Shown piece after piece: positions 36,661 through 46,645 of a DNA stretch of 64,000 nt (its first letter is position 1; every line of letters begins with the position of its first letter). Origin of the DNA: Celeribacter naphthalenivorans. Lineage in GTDB: Bacteria; Pseudomonadota; Alphaproteobacteria; Rhodobacterales; Rhodobacteraceae. The notes beneath the pieces were generated by a model. That model ran no database searches, was not told the origin of the DNA, and was given only the letters and a program-made list of their open reading frames with translations. A program made the translations under genes and the position numbers. The stretch spans positions 186,001 to 250,000 of the forward strand of contig NZ_JAIVLK010000005.1 of assembly GCF_020524585.1 (NCBI RefSeq), given 5' to 3'.

Positions 36661-37052
36661 TCCGCACCACGACATATGCCGCGCTGATTGCCCTGATCGC
36701 CACGCCGGTACTCGCACAGGACATCACGACGGATGAGGACATCACCGCCGTGCTCGTCGACAATATGATTGTCACGGAACTGACGACGATCTGCCCCACA
36801 CTGGCCCCGCGCCCCGCACGCGTGAACCAGCAGGCGAAGGACATGATGGGCGTGATCACGGCCAAGGGCTATGGGCCAGAAGACATTCAATCGCTGCAAG
36901 ACCCGGCGTTTCTCGCCACGCTTGCTGCGAAATCGGAAAGCTTCTTTGCCGCCAACGGCATTGAAAAACGGGATACGGAGGCGATGTGCGCCTTCGGCAA
37001 AGCGCAGATTGCGAAGCGGACGCCGCTTGGCAAACTCATGAAGAACAGGTGA
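36657..37052 (+). CDS. Secreted DUF5333-like protein, second of a tandem pair
   Basis: A 131-residue protein with a signal peptide ending in TPVLAQ near residue 21. CPTLAPRPAR, KGYGPEDIQSL and MCAFGKAQIAKRTPLGKLMK align with the gene before it, pointing to an old tandem duplication. Two cysteines are conserved between the copies. nuoG starts 6 bp after the stop. Function unknown; an exported protein in a complex I operon could be a membrane-side assembly helper, which is inference. Confidence 0.65.
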   Translation: MIRTTTYAALIALIATPVLAQDITTDEDITAVLVDNMIVTELTTICPTLAPRPARVNQQAKDMMGVITAKGYGPEDIQSLQDPAFLATLAAKSESFFAANGIEKRDTEAMCAFGKAQIAKRTPLGKLMKNR

Positions 37053-37058
37053 TGCAGA

Positions 37059-39077
37059 ATGGCAGACAAGCGCAAAATCATCATTGACGGGACCGAGGTC
37101 GAAGTCGATCCGGCCATGACGATCCTTCAGGCCTGTGAAGTGGCCGGGATCGAAGTGCCGCGGTTCTGCTATCACGAACGGCTGTCCATCGCGGGCAACT
37201 GCCGTATGTGTCTCGTCGAGGTCGTGGGCGGCCCGCCGAAACCGGCGGCGTCTTGCGCGATGCAGGTCAAAGACATGCGTCCGGGGCCGGAAGGCCAGCC
37301 GCCGGTGGTCAAGACCAACTCCCCGATGGTGAAAAAAGCGCGCGAGGGCGTGATGGAGTTCCTCCTGATCAACCACCCTCTCGATTGCCCGATCTGTGAC
37401 CAAGGCGGCGAATGCGACCTGCAAGACCAAGCCATGGCTTACGGCGTCGATTTCTCGCGTTACCGCGAACCGAAACGCGCCTCTGAGGAGTTGAACCTCG
37501 GGCCGCTCGTCGGCACCGCAATGACGCGCTGTATCTCCTGCACCCGCTGCGTGCGCTTCACGACCGAGGTCGCGGGCATCACCCAGATGGGCCAAACGGG
37601 CCGTGGCGAAGACAGCGAGATCACCAGCTATCTGAACGAAACACTGGCCTCGAACCTTCAGGGCAACATCATCGATCTCTGCCCGGTCGGCGCGCTGACC
37701 TCGAAACCTTATGCCTTCACCGCCCGCCCGTGGGAATTGACCAAGACCGAGACCATCGACGTGATGGACGCGCTTGGGTCCAATATTCGCGTCGATACGA
37801 AGGGCCGCGAAGTGATGCGCATTCTGCCGCGCAACCATGACGACGTGAACGAAGAGTGGATTTCCGACAAAACCCGCTTCATCTGGGACGGTCTGAAACG
37901 CCAGCGCATCGACACGCCGTATATCCGCAAAAATGGCAAGCTGACCAAGGCCACCTGGGCCGAGGCGCTGTCCGCTGCGGCTGCGGCGATGAAGGGCAAA
38001 AAGGTTGCGGGTCTCGTCGGCGATCTCGCCCCGGTCGAGGCGATCTATGCTTTGAAAGGCCTCGTTGAAGGTCTGGGCGGCAACGTTGAGGCCCGTGTGG
38101 ATGGTGCGAAACTGCCCGCTGGCAACCGCGGCGTTTACGCGGGCACCGCGACCATCGCCGACATTGACGACGCGAAATATATTCAGCTGATCGGCACCAA
38201 CCCGCGCGAGGAAGCGCCGGTGTTGAACGCCCGTATCCGCAAGGCTTGGGCCAATGGCGCCAAGGTTGGTCTCGTCGGTCAAGCTGTTGATCTGACCTAC
38301 GATTACGCCCATGTCGGCACCGACCGCGCGGCGCTCGAAAGCCTTCTGGGTCATAACTATGGCGACGTGTTGAACCAGCCCTCGCTGGTCATCGTCGGCG
38401 CTGGCGCGATCAACGAAGCCGATGGCGAAGCGGTTCTGGCGACAGCTCAGAAACTTTGCGAAGCCACCGGTTCGAAACTCATGGTGCTCCACACCGCCGC
38501 TTCCCGCGTCGGCGCGATGGATGTGAATGCCGTGACCGAAGGCGGTCTGGACGCGGCGACCAACGGGGCAGAGGTGATCTACAACCTCGGTGCCGACGAG
38601 GTCGAAATTGCCGACGGTCCTTTCGTGATCTACCAGGGCTCGCACGGCGATCTGGGCGCGCACCGCGCCGATGTGATCCTGCCGGGCGCCGCCTATACGG
38701 AAGAAAACGGTCTCTTTGTGAACCTCGAAGGCCGCCCGCAGCTGGCGCTCCGTGCCGCCTTCCCGCCGGGCGAGGCGAAAGAGAACTGGGCGATCCTGCG
38801 CGCCCTGTCCGCTGAGCTTGACGCGACGCTGCCCTACGACTCGCTGGCGCAACTGCGCAACGCGTTGATTGCCGAGGTGCCGCATCTGGCGCAGATCGAC
38901 GAGGTGCCGGAGAACGCGGTCGTGGCTCTGCCGGAGAAATCGTTGGGTAAGGCCTCTTTCCGCAACGCGGTCAAGGATTTCTACCTGACGAACCCGATCG
39001 CGCGCGCCTCTGTGCTGATGGCGGAACTGTCCGCCATGGCAAAAGCCCGCGCCGAGACGCCGGTGGCCGCTGAGTGA
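37059..39077 (+). CDS. nuoG: NADH-quinone oxidoreductase subunit G
   Basis: A 672-residue 75-kDa-type subunit. The N-terminal [2Fe-2S] ligands are C37, C48, C51 and C66. The His/Cys-ligated cluster is in [18 protein letters not shown], and the second [4Fe-4S] cluster in [11 protein letters not shown] with [13 protein letters not shown]. The C-terminal part is a molybdopterin-oxidoreductase-like domain without that cofactor. The length fits the mitochondrial-like alphaproteobacterial type. Its stop overlaps the start of the lipoprotein gene. Confidence 0.96.
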   Translation: MADKRKIIIDGTEVEVDPAMTILQACEVAGIEVPRFCYHERLSIAGNCRMCLVEVVGGPPKPAASCAMQVKDMRPGPEGQPPVVKTNSPMVKKAREGVMEFLLINHPLDCPICDQGGECDLQDQAMAYGVDFSRYREPKRASEELNLGPLVGTAMTRCISCTRCVRFTTEVAGITQMGQTGRGEDSEITSYLNETLASNLQGNIIDLCPVGALTSKPYAFTARPWELTKTETIDVMDALGSNIRVDTKGREVMRILPRNHDDVNEEWISDKTRFIWDGLKRQRIDTPYIRKNGKLTKATWAEALSAAAAAMKGKKVAGLVGDLAPVEAIYALKGLVEGLGGNVEARVDGAKLPAGNRGVYAGTATIADIDDAKYIQLIGTNPREEAPVLNARIRKAWANGAKVGLVGQAVDLTYDYAHVGTDRAALESLLGHNYGDVLNQPSLVIVGAGAINEADGEAVLATAQKLCEATGSKLMVLHTAASRVGAMDVNAVTEGGLDAATNGAEVIYNLGADEVEIADGPFVIYQGSHGDLGAHRADVILPGAAYTEENGLFVNLEGRPQLALRAAFPPGEAKENWAILRALSAELDATLPYDSLAQLRNALIAEVPHLAQIDEVPENAVVALPEKSLGKASFRNAVKDFYLTNPIARASVLMAELSAMAKARAETPVAAE

Positions 39078-39496
39078 TGGCGCTGAGCGGGGCACATATG
39101 GCCGCTCTCGGGCTGGTGGCGGTGGGCTTGTCCGGTTGTGACAAGACCTGCTGCGCAGCACCCGAGGCACATGTGTCGCGCGCGGCGGCCTCCGAATATC
39201 TCGGGGTCGAGACCCGTCTTTTGGACGGTGATCTGGTTAATTTTCTCGTCTCCGCCAAGGGAGAAGAGGCGAAAACAAATGTGGTGGCCTATGCCGATTG
39301 CGCGGCCGCCCAATATGCGCTGATCCGAGGCTTCGGGTTTGCGCGACATGTGCGGACAAATGTCGCACAAGAGGCTGGAATTTGGCGCGCGGATGCTGTT
39401 TACACCATCTCGCCAGCGCTCCCCGAAGGTTTGCGCAAGCTCGACGCAGAAGTCGTCGTCGCAAACTGTCGGGACAACGGAATACCGACGGTGTGA
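39077..39496 (+). CDS. Small lipoprotein of unknown function in the nuo operon
   Basis: A 139-residue protein with a lipobox LSGC at residues 18-21, so it is probably lipid-anchored on the periplasmic side. A cysteine pair (KTCC) follows at once, and two more cysteines lie at YADCAAA and VANCRDN. The start is the ATG at 39077, whose A is the last base of the nuoG stop; an in-frame GTG lies 3 bp upstream. It starts inside the nuoG stop and ends 11 bp before nuoH. Not recognised. Confidence 0.65.
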   Translation: MALSGAHMAALGLVAVGLSGCDKTCCAAPEAHVSRAAASEYLGVETRLLDGDLVNFLVSAKGEEAKTNVVAYADCAAAQYALIRGFGFARHVRTNVAQEAGIWRADAVYTISPALPEGLRKLDAEVVVANCRDNGIPTV

Positions 39497-39507
39497 AAGG
39501 CTGAAAA

Positions 39508-40545
39508 ATGGTCGAATTTTTCACGACAACTAATCTGGGGATCTTCCTGCTCACCCTTGGGCAGATTTTGTTGGTCCTCGTGCCACTCTTCGTGGCGCTC
39601 GCCTTCCTGATGTATGGCGACCGTAAAATCTGGGCGGCAGTCCAGATGCGCAAAGGCCCCAACATCGTTGGCGTTTTCGGCCTCTTGCAGTCCTTCGCGG
39701 ACTTCTTGAAATACCTCGTCAAAGAGGTGGTCGTGCCCGCAGGCGCTGACAAATTCGTCTTTTACCTCGCGCCGATGATCACCTTCATCACCGCAGCCAT
39801 CGCCTGGGCGGTGATCCCGTGGAATGACGGCTGGGTGATCTCGGATCTGAACATCGCGATCCTCTATATCTTCGCTGTCTCCTCTTTGGAGGTTTACGGC
39901 GTGATCATGGGCGGTTGGGCGTCGAACTCGAAGTATCCGTTCTTGGGCTCGCTTCGTTCCGCAGCTCAGATGATTTCCTACGAGGTTTCGATCGGCCTCA
40001 TCATCATCGGCGTGGTTCTGTCCTCGGGCTCCATGAACTTTGGCGACATCGTCGCGGCGCAAGACGGCAACGGCATCTTCTCCTGGTACTGGCTGCCGCA
40101 TTTCCCGATGGTCTTCTTGTTCTTCGTCTCGGCCTTGGCGGAAACCAACCGCCCGCCGTTCGATTTGCCCGAAGCGGAATCGGAACTCGTGGCCGGGTAT
40201 CAGGTGGAATACTCCTCGACGCCGTTTTTGCTCTTCATGATGGGCGAGCTGATGGCCGTCGTTCTGATGTGCGCGCTGGTGTCGATCCTGTTCTTCGGCG
40301 GCTGGAACTCCCCGGTCGAATTCCTGCCCGACGGCATCCTGTGGCTGATCCTCAAGATGCTGATCGCGTTCTTCGTCTTCTCGATGGTGAAAGCCATCGT
40401 GCCCCGCTATCGCTACGACCAGCTGATGCGCATCGGTTGGAAAGTCTTCCTGCCGCTCTCGCTGGGCTGGGTCGTTCTGGTCGCGTTCTTTGCTCAATAC
40501 GGTGCGTTCTGGGGAACCTATGCGCGCTGGACGGTAGGAGGCTGA
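39508..40545 (+). CDS. nuoH: NADH-quinone oxidoreductase subunit H
   Basis: A 345-residue membrane subunit that forms the quinone chamber roof with NuoB and NuoD. The signature loop [19 protein letters not shown] is intact and followed by [24 protein letters not shown] near residue 33 and [14 protein letters not shown] are also conserved. Eight helices are expected. The next, non-nuo gene starts one base after its stop. Confidence 0.96.
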   Translation: MVEFFTTTNLGIFLLTLGQILLVLVPLFVALAFLMYGDRKIWAAVQMRKGPNIVGVFGLLQSFADFLKYLVKEVVVPAGADKFVFYLAPMITFITAAIAWAVIPWNDGWVISDLNIAILYIFAVSSLEVYGVIMGGWASNSKYPFLGSLRSAAQMISYEVSIGLIIIGVVLSSGSMNFGDIVAAQDGNGIFSWYWLPHFPMVFLFFVSALAETNRPPFDLPEAESELVAGYQVEYSSTPFLLFMMGELMAVVLMCALVSILFFGGWNSPVEFLPDGILWLILKMLIAFFVFSMVKAIVPRYRYDQLMRIGWKVFLPLSLGWVVLVAFFAQYGAFWGTYARWTVGG

Positions 40546-40546
40546 C

Positions 40547-41044
40547 ATGTTGCGAAAGAGCATTTTGGCTTTGACGCTTAGTCTGTTGGGCGCAGGGGCG
40601 GTCAGTGCAGGCGAAAGCGAAGGCATGGCTTGCTACAAGCAGAAAGACTATCTCTGCGCGTTCGATCAGTTGCTTGCGCATTTCGAGGGAAACGGCGGGA
40701 AATACATGATCAAGTCCCAAAGCGGTCCGCAAACGAGTGCGAAAGCTCTGATGGAGTCTCTCATTCGTATTACGGATGCCAGCGCGCCGGGGGCGACGAT
40801 CAGCCGTATCAAAGCATATAACGCATTTACGACTGGAACTCTCGGGTCTCAACCGTGGATGCATATCACTGGCCATGTGTTGGCGGTTGAGGAGTGTGGC
40901 AAGACCGGCGACACCAAATGCCACGACGCCGCACTGAAGACTTTTTGCAGCAATACCGAGAATTGGCTTTCGACCCAATTCTTGGATCGAAAGCTGAACA
41001 AAGACTTTAGAACCCGCATGTTTGCCGTAATGAAGAAGTGTTGA
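40547..41044 (+). CDS. Secreted cysteine-containing protein of unknown function between nuoH and nuoI
   Basis: A 165-residue protein with a signal peptide (cleavage after VSA near residue 21) and six cysteines in the mature part, one of them the last residue. It is mostly polar and probably helical; [19 protein letters not shown] suggests a TPR-like or Sel1-like helix but this is uncertain. Base composition looks less GC-rich than the nuo genes around it, hinting at a later arrival. nuoI follows 7 bp after the stop. Not recognised. Confidence 0.65.
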   Translation: MLRKSILALTLSLLGAGAVSAGESEGMACYKQKDYLCAFDQLLAHFEGNGGKYMIKSQSGPQTSAKALMESLIRITDASAPGATISRIKAYNAFTTGTLGSQPWMHITGHVLAVEECGKTGDTKCHDAALKTFCSNTENWLSTQFLDRKLNKDFRTRMFAVMKKC

Positions 41045-41051
41045 GGAACCC

Positions 41052-41543
41052 ATGGCTCTCGATTACACCCGCGCCGCCAAGTACTTCCTGATGATGGACA
41101 TCTGGGCCGGCTTTAAAATCGGTCTGCGGTATTTCTTCGCGCCCAAGGCGACGATCAATTACCCGCATGAAAAGGGGCCGCTTTCCCCGCGTTTCCGGGG
41201 CGAGCACGCGCTGCGTCGTTATCCGAACGGCGAGGAACGCTGCATTGCCTGTAAGCTTTGCGAAGCGATCTGCCCGGCGCAGGCCATCACCATTGATGCC
41301 GAACCGCGTGAAGACGGCTCGCGCCGCACCACGCGTTACGACATCGACATGACGAAATGCATCTATTGCGGCTTCTGTCAGGAAGCCTGCCCGGTGGACG
41401 CCATCGTCGAAGGCCCGAATTTCGAATTCTCCACCGAGACGCGTGAGGAACTGTTCTACGACAAGGAGAAACTCCTTGAGAACGGCGCGCGTTGGGAGGC
41501 GGAGATCGCCCGCAACCTCGAATTGGACGCGCCCTACCGTTAA
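41052..41543 (+). CDS. nuoI: NADH-quinone oxidoreductase subunit I
   Basis: A 163-residue 8Fe ferredoxin-type subunit. Two [4Fe-4S] motifs are complete: C64, C67, C70 and C74 in [18 protein letters not shown], and C103, C106, C109 and C113 in [17 protein letters not shown]. They carry clusters N6a and N6b that pass electrons to NuoB. The N-terminal amphipathic segment anchors it to the membrane arm. Confidence 0.97.
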   Translation: MALDYTRAAKYFLMMDIWAGFKIGLRYFFAPKATINYPHEKGPLSPRFRGEHALRRYPNGEERCIACKLCEAICPAQAITIDAEPREDGSRRTTRYDIDMTKCIYCGFCQEACPVDAIVEGPNFEFSTETREELFYDKEKLLENGARWEAEIARNLELDAPYR

Positions 41544-41569
41544 ACTTGGACCGCTAAGGAACCGAACCC

Positions 41570-41977
41570 TTGAACGATTTCACCAAACTTTTCGCAGAGA
41601 TGATCGAGCAGAGCCACAAGATGGCCGCCTCGTTCAACCCGGCGCTGGAGAGCTTCCAGATGCCGGCTCTCGACAAGCTGTTCCCGACGATGACGAAGGA
41701 ACAAATGGAGATGTTCTGGGGCAATACGTTCAATCGCGACGGTCTGGACGCCAAGACGCGCTTGCTGGTCGTTCTGGCTGGTCAGACCGTGTTGGGCGCA
41801 CAGGCCGAAGCGCCTTTCAAACTGACGGTCCGCCACGCTTTGGAGGCGGGGGCCACGCAAAAAGAGATCGCGGAAGTGATCTATCAAATGTCAATGCTGG
41901 GCGGAGTTCCGGCGATGTCAAAGGCACTGGAGTTGGCGCAGGCCGTCTTCTCCGAGACGCAGGAGGGCAGTGAATGA
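41570..41977 (+). CDS. Carboxymuconolactone decarboxylase-like protein without the CxxC motif
   Basis: A 135-residue protein whose middle, [19 protein letters not shown], and the [25 protein letters not shown] block match the carboxymuconolactone decarboxylase/AhpD fold. It has no cysteine at all, so AhpD-type disulfide chemistry is excluded. The start is TTG at 41570 with TAAGGA upstream; a first in-frame ATG lies 10 codons later. It overlaps nuoJ by 4 bp. Role in the operon unknown. Confidence 0.72.
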   Translation: MNDFTKLFAEMIEQSHKMAASFNPALESFQMPALDKLFPTMTKEQMEMFWGNTFNRDGLDAKTRLLVVLAGQTVLGAQAEAPFKLTVRHALEAGATQKEIAEVIYQMSMLGGVPAMSKALELAQAVFSETQEGSE

Positions 41978-42588
41978 CTGTCGCAGATTACGCATTTTAC
42001 CTTTTCGCCATCGTGATGCTGGTGGCCGGGGTGTTCACGGTTGTGTCGCGCAACCCAGTGCACTCCGTGCTCTGGCTGATCGTCACCTTCCTGACCGCCT
42101 CCGGTCTCTTCGTGCTTTTGGGCGCGGAATTCGTCGCGATGCTTTTGGTCATCGTCTACGTCGGCGCGGTGATGGTGCTGTTCCTCTTCGTCGTCATGAT
42201 GCTCGACGTCGATTTCGCCGAGCTTAAGGCGGGCATGGCGAAATACCTGCCGTTTGCGCTTTTGATCGGTGTGGTGCTGTTGCTTCAGATGGGCTTTGCC
42301 TTTGGCGACTGGCACTCGGCAGAGGGTGCCGAGGCGCTGCGCCGCTCCGTCACGCCGGACGCCACAGAAGTGCACAACACCGCCGCTCTGGGCCAGCTCA
42401 TGTATGACGATTACCTGATGCTATTCCAACTGGCGGGTCTGATCCTTTTGGTCGCCATGATCGGCGCCATCGTCCTGACGCTGCGCCACCGCTCGGATGT
42501 CAAACGTCAGAATGTGCTGAAACAGATGTATCGCAAGCCCGAAGAGTCTTTCGAAATGAAAGACGTGAAACCGGGGCAGGGGCTTTAA
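41974..42588 (+). CDS. nuoJ: NADH-quinone oxidoreductase subunit J
   Basis: A 204-residue membrane subunit with five helices. The conserved [20 protein letters not shown] and [17 protein letters not shown] with the pi-bulge helix are present. The C-terminal tail is polar. It overlaps the gene before it by ATGA, and nuoK starts 88 bp after its stop. Confidence 0.95.
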   Translation: MTVADYAFYLFAIVMLVAGVFTVVSRNPVHSVLWLIVTFLTASGLFVLLGAEFVAMLLVIVYVGAVMVLFLFVVMMLDVDFAELKAGMAKYLPFALLIGVVLLLQMGFAFGDWHSAEGAEALRRSVTPDATEVHNTAALGQLMYDDYLMLFQLAGLILLVAMIGAIVLTLRHRSDVKRQNVLKQMYRKPEESFEMKDVKPGQGL

Positions 42589-42676
42589 GCCTCAGATGAA
42601 TGACCGGGGCGAGGTCTTCCCGCGCCCCGAACCAAAGGCCGCAAAAGCGGCGAGACAGAAAGAACTGAGGGACGAC

Positions 42677-42982
42677 ATGGTCGGACTTGAACATTACCTG
42701 ACAGTGGCCGCGGCGCTGTTTGTCATCGGCATCTTCGGGCTCTTTTTGAACCGGAAGAACATCATCATCATCCTGATGTCGATCGAGATGATCCTGCTGT
42801 CGGTCAATATCAACCTTGTCGCCTTCTCCTCCTTCCTGGGGGATCTGACGGGACAGATTTTCACGATGCTGGTTCTGACCGTGGCCGCCGCCGAGGCCGC
42901 CATCGGGCTTGCTATCCTCGTGAGCTTCTTCCGCAACCGCGGCACGATCGACGTCGAAGACGTCAACGTGATGAAAGGGTAA
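42677..42982 (+). CDS. nuoK: NADH-quinone oxidoreductase subunit K
   Basis: A 101-residue membrane subunit, the exact family length, with three helices. Two membrane glutamates needed for proton movement lie in [15 protein letters not shown] and [14 protein letters not shown]. The ATG at 42677 ([15 protein letters not shown]) follows GAGGGACGAC; an in-frame ATG at 42596 adds 27 charged residues and is rejected. Confidence 0.95.
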   Translation: MVGLEHYLTVAAALFVIGIFGLFLNRKNIIIILMSIEMILLSVNINLVAFSSFLGDLTGQIFTMLVLTVAAAEAAIGLAILVSFFRNRGTIDVEDVNVMKG

Positions 42983-42988
42983 GGGCAC

Positions 42989-45100
42989 ATGGAAACGATC
43001 ATCCTCTTCGCGCCGCTGGTCGGCGCCCTCGTCGGCGGCTTTGGCTGGCGTGTGATCGGCGAGAAGCCCGCGCAATATCTGACCACGGGCCTGTTGTTTC
43101 TGGCGGCCATCCTGTCCTGGATCGTGTTCCTGACGTTCGATGGCACGACCGAGCATGTGACCATCCTGCGCTGGATCGAAAGCGGGTCTTTGTCCGTCGA
43201 TTGGGGCATTCGCCTCGACCGTCTGACGACGATCATGCTGATCGTGGTGAACACGGTTTCTGCGCTGGTGCACCTCTACTCTCTGGGCTACATGGCGCAT
43301 GACGAGAACTTCGGTGACGACGAACCCTACCGCGCACGCTTTTTTGCCTATCTCTCTCTCTTCACCTTTACCATGTTGATGCTGGTGACCTCCGACAACC
43401 TGATCCAGATGTTCTTTGGCTGGGAAGGTGTGGGTCTGGCGTCCTACCTGCTGATCGGTTTCTACATCAAGAAACCTTCCGCCGGTGCCGCGTCGATGAA
43501 GGCTTTCATCGTCAACCGTGTCGGTGACTTCGGCTTTATCCTCGGCATGGCCGGTCTGTTCCTTTTGACCGACAGCGTGCGGTTTGACGATGTGTTTGCC
43601 TCCGGGCCGATGCTGGCGGATACGACGCTGCATTTCCTCTGGACTGAGTGGAACGCCGCCAACCTTCTGGCTTTCCTCTTGTTCGTCGGTGCGATGGGCA
43701 AATCGGCGCAGCTGTTCCTGCACACTTGGTTGCCGGACGCGATGGAAGGCCCGACGCCTGTGTCGGCGCTCATTCACGCCGCGACCATGGTGACCGCGGG
43801 CGTCTTCCTCGTCTGCCGCATGTCGCCGATCTTTGAATATGCGCCGCAAACCCAGATGTTCATCATCTACATCGGTGCGACCACGGCGTTTTTCGCCGCC
43901 ACCGTCGGTCTGGTGCAAAACGACATCAAACGCGTGATCGCTTATTCGACCTGTTCGCAGCTTGGCTATATGTTCGTGGCCGCAGGGGCGGGCGCTTACG
44001 GTCCGGCGATGTTCCATCTTTTGACGCACGCCTTCTTCAAAGCCATGCTCTTCTTGGGCGCGGGCTCGGTCATCACCGCGATGCACCACGAACAGGACAT
44101 GCGCAACTACGGCGCGCTGCGTAAAAAGATCCCCTTCACCTTCTGGATGATGATCATCGGCACGCTGGCGATCACCGGCGTTGGCATCCCGCTCACGCAT
44201 TTCGGTTTCGCGGGCTTCCTGTCGAAAGACGCCATCATCGAGAGCGCCTATGCCTCGGGTGTTGGCTACGCTTTCTGGATGCTCGTGATCGCGGCGCTGT
44301 TCACGTCCTTCTATTCGTGGCGTCTCATTTTCCTGACCTTCTTCGGCAAGGCGCGCGGCGATCATCATGCGCATGATCATGCGCACGAAAGCCCGCTTGT
44401 CATGCTGGTGCCGATTGGGACGCTGTCCTTGGGCGCGATCTTTGGCGGCATGATCTGGTACAACAGCTTCTTCGGCGATCATGATAAATTCGTTGAGTTT
44501 TTCGCTCTGCCGCATCACGCGGAAGTCGAGATGGCTGAGGGTCATGGCGACGCTGCTGCGGATACGCACGGTGAAGCGGCGGACACTCATGCGGTGGCGG
44601 CTGATACGCATGGCGAAGAGGCCGCGCACGGCGAGGCCGGTATGGCTCCGCAGGGCGCGATCTTCCTCGCCGCTGACAACACCGTTCTGGACGACGCGCA
44701 CCACGCGCCGACCTGGGTCAAGGTCTCGCCCTTCATCGCCATGGTGCTCGGCTTCCTGATCGCCCTTTGGTTCTACATCTGGAAACCGGAAACGCCCGCG
44801 AAACTGGCGAAAAGCCAACCCGTCGCCTATCAGTTCCTGCTGAACAAATGGTATTTCGACGAGCTTTATAACGCGATCTTCGTGCGTCCCGTTCTGGCCC
44901 TTGGCCGCTTCCTCTGGAAACGCGGCGACGAAGGCACCATTGATGGCGGGATCAACGGTCTTGCGCTTGGCATCGTGCCCTTCTTCACCCGCCTTGCTGG
45001 CCGGGCGCAGTCGGGCTTCATCTTCACTTACGCTTTTAGCATGGTTCTGGGGATTGTGATCTTGGTAACCTGGATGTCGATCGGCGGGGGGGCACACTGA
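42989..45100 (+). CDS. nuoL: NADH-quinone oxidoreductase subunit L with histidine-rich loops
   Basis: A 703-residue antiporter-like subunit, the distal proton pump, somewhat longer than the E. coli 613. The core has [34 protein letters not shown] and the [20 protein letters not shown] block. Two His-rich loops stand out: [10 protein letters not shown] near residue 460 and a repeated [20 protein letters not shown] near 525-545. The long lateral helix and C terminus follow. Its last base overlaps the nuoM ATG. Confidence 0.95.
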   Translation: METIILFAPLVGALVGGFGWRVIGEKPAQYLTTGLLFLAAILSWIVFLTFDGTTEHVTILRWIESGSLSVDWGIRLDRLTTIMLIVVNTVSALVHLYSLGYMAHDENFGDDEPYRARFFAYLSLFTFTMLMLVTSDNLIQMFFGWEGVGLASYLLIGFYIKKPSAGAASMKAFIVNRVGDFGFILGMAGLFLLTDSVRFDDVFASGPMLADTTLHFLWTEWNAANLLAFLLFVGAMGKSAQLFLHTWLPDAMEGPTPVSALIHAATMVTAGVFLVCRMSPIFEYAPQTQMFIIYIGATTAFFAATVGLVQNDIKRVIAYSTCSQLGYMFVAAGAGAYGPAMFHLLTHAFFKAMLFLGAGSVITAMHHEQDMRNYGALRKKIPFTFWMMIIGTLAITGVGIPLTHFGFAGFLSKDAIIESAYASGVGYAFWMLVIAALFTSFYSWRLIFLTFFGKARGDHHAHDHAHESPLVMLVPIGTLSLGAIFGGMIWYNSFFGDHDKFVEFFALPHHAEVEMAEGHGDAAADTHGEAADTHAVAADTHGEEAAHGEAGMAPQGAIFLAADNTVLDDAHHAPTWVKVSPFIAMVLGFLIALWFYIWKPETPAKLAKSQPVAYQFLLNKWYFDELYNAIFVRPVLALGRFLWKRGDEGTIDGGINGLALGIVPFFTRLAGRAQSGFIFTYAFSMVLGIVILVTWMSIGGGAH

Positions 45101-46632
45101 TGGATAACGTGCTTTCTATCGTCACCTTCCTTCCGACAATGGCCGCCCTCGTGCTCGCGCTGATCCTGCGCGGCGAGGATGCGGTGGCTCAACTCAACGC
45201 AAAACGCGTGGCGCTTTTGGCGACCGTGGTCACCTTTGTGATCTCTCTGTTCGTTCTCTTTGGCTTTGATCCCGACAACACCGGATTCCAGATGGTCGAA
45301 GAGGCCGACTGGATCATGGGCCTCAAATACAAGATGGGCGTCGATGGCATTTCGGTGCTTTTCGTGATGCTCACCACCGCGCTCATGCCGCTGGTGATCT
45401 GGTCCGCATGGGATGTGAAAACCCGCGTCAAGGAATACATGATCGCGTTCCTTCTCTTGGAAACGCTCATGCTCGGCGTGTTCTGTGCGCTCGATCTGAT
45501 GCTCTTCTACCTCTTCTTCGAGGCAGGCCTCATTCCGATGTTCCTGATCATCGGCATCTGGGGCGGCAAGAACCGCATCTACGCCGCGTTCAAGTTCTTC
45601 CTCTACACCTTCCTGGGCTCCGTTCTGATGCTCGTTGCCATGGTCGCGATGTATATCGACGCAGGCACCACCGACATCGTGCAGCTCATGGCGCATGACT
45701 TCTCCTCCGAGACGATCCAGGTGCTGGGCTTCAACATCATCGGCGGGTTCCAGACCCTGGCCTTCCTTGCCTTCTTCGCCTCTTTCGCGGTGAAGATGCC
45801 GATGTGGCCGGTGCACACCTGGTTGCCCGACGCCCACGTTCAGGCGCCGACCGCAGGCTCCGTGGTTCTGGCTGCGATCCTCTTGAAGATGGGCGGCTAC
45901 GGCTTCCTGCGTTTCTCGCTTCCGATGTTCCCGGTGGCCTCCGCCAACCTCGCGGATTTCATCCTGATCCTCTCGGTCATCGCCGTGGTCTACGCCTCGC
46001 TCGTCGCCTTGGTGCAGAGCGATATGAAAAAGCTGATCGCTTATTCCTCGGTCGCCCACATGGGCTACGTCACCGCAGGTATCTTTACCTTCAACCAACA
46101 GGGTCTCGATGGCGCGATCTTCCAGATGATCTCCCACGGGTTCGTCTCCGGCGCGCTCTTCCTCTGCGTCGGCGTGATCTACGACCGGATGCACACCCGT
46201 GAGATCGACGCCTTCGGCGGTCTCGTGAACAAGATGCCGGCTTATGCGCTTGTCTTCCTGTTCTTCACCATGGCGAACGTCGGCCTTCCGGGCACCTCCG
46301 GCTTCATCGGCGAATTCCTGACGATCATCGGCATGTTCCAGGCCAACACCTGGATCGCTCTGGTCGCCGCCTCCGGTGTGATCTTCTCCGCTTGCTACGC
46401 GCTCTGGCTCTACCGCCGCGTCGTTCTGGGCGATCTGATCAAGGAAAGCCTCAAGACGATCAAGGACATGACCCCGCGCGAGAAATGGATCTTTGCGCCG
46501 CTCGTGGCGATGACGCTTCTGTTGGGGGTCTACCCGGCGCTGGTGCTCGATCTGATCGGGCCGTCGGTCTCCGCATTGATTGACAACTATCACGCTGCTC
46601 TGCCGATGATGGCAGACGTTGCCACCCACTAA
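45100..46632 (+). CDS. nuoM: NADH-quinone oxidoreductase subunit M
   Basis: A 510-residue antiporter-like proton-pumping subunit. [20 protein letters not shown], the [18 protein letters not shown] loop and [18 protein letters not shown] are conserved. About fourteen helices are expected. The start overlaps the nuoL stop by one base, and nuoN begins 13 bp after the stop. Confidence 0.96.
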   Translation: MDNVLSIVTFLPTMAALVLALILRGEDAVAQLNAKRVALLATVVTFVISLFVLFGFDPDNTGFQMVEEADWIMGLKYKMGVDGISVLFVMLTTALMPLVIWSAWDVKTRVKEYMIAFLLLETLMLGVFCALDLMLFYLFFEAGLIPMFLIIGIWGGKNRIYAAFKFFLYTFLGSVLMLVAMVAMYIDAGTTDIVQLMAHDFSSETIQVLGFNIIGGFQTLAFLAFFASFAVKMPMWPVHTWLPDAHVQAPTAGSVVLAAILLKMGGYGFLRFSLPMFPVASANLADFILILSVIAVVYASLVALVQSDMKKLIAYSSVAHMGYVTAGIFTFNQQGLDGAIFQMISHGFVSGALFLCVGVIYDRMHTREIDAFGGLVNKMPAYALVFLFFTMANVGLPGTSGFIGEFLTIIGMFQANTWIALVAASGVIFSACYALWLYRRVVLGDLIKESLKTIKDMTPREKWIFAPLVAMTLLLGVYPALVLDLIGPSVSALIDNYHAALPMMADVATH

Positions 46633-46645
46633 AGGACACCGGGAT

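Noticed and set aside
36546-39170. An 874-codon open frame on the minus strand
   Set aside because: Antisense to nuoG, whose iron-sulfur motifs are intact on the other strand.
42500-45097. An 865-codon open frame on the minus strand
   Set aside because: Antisense shadow of nuoK and nuoL; its His/Asp/Glu-rich translation reflects the complementary strand and has no family match.
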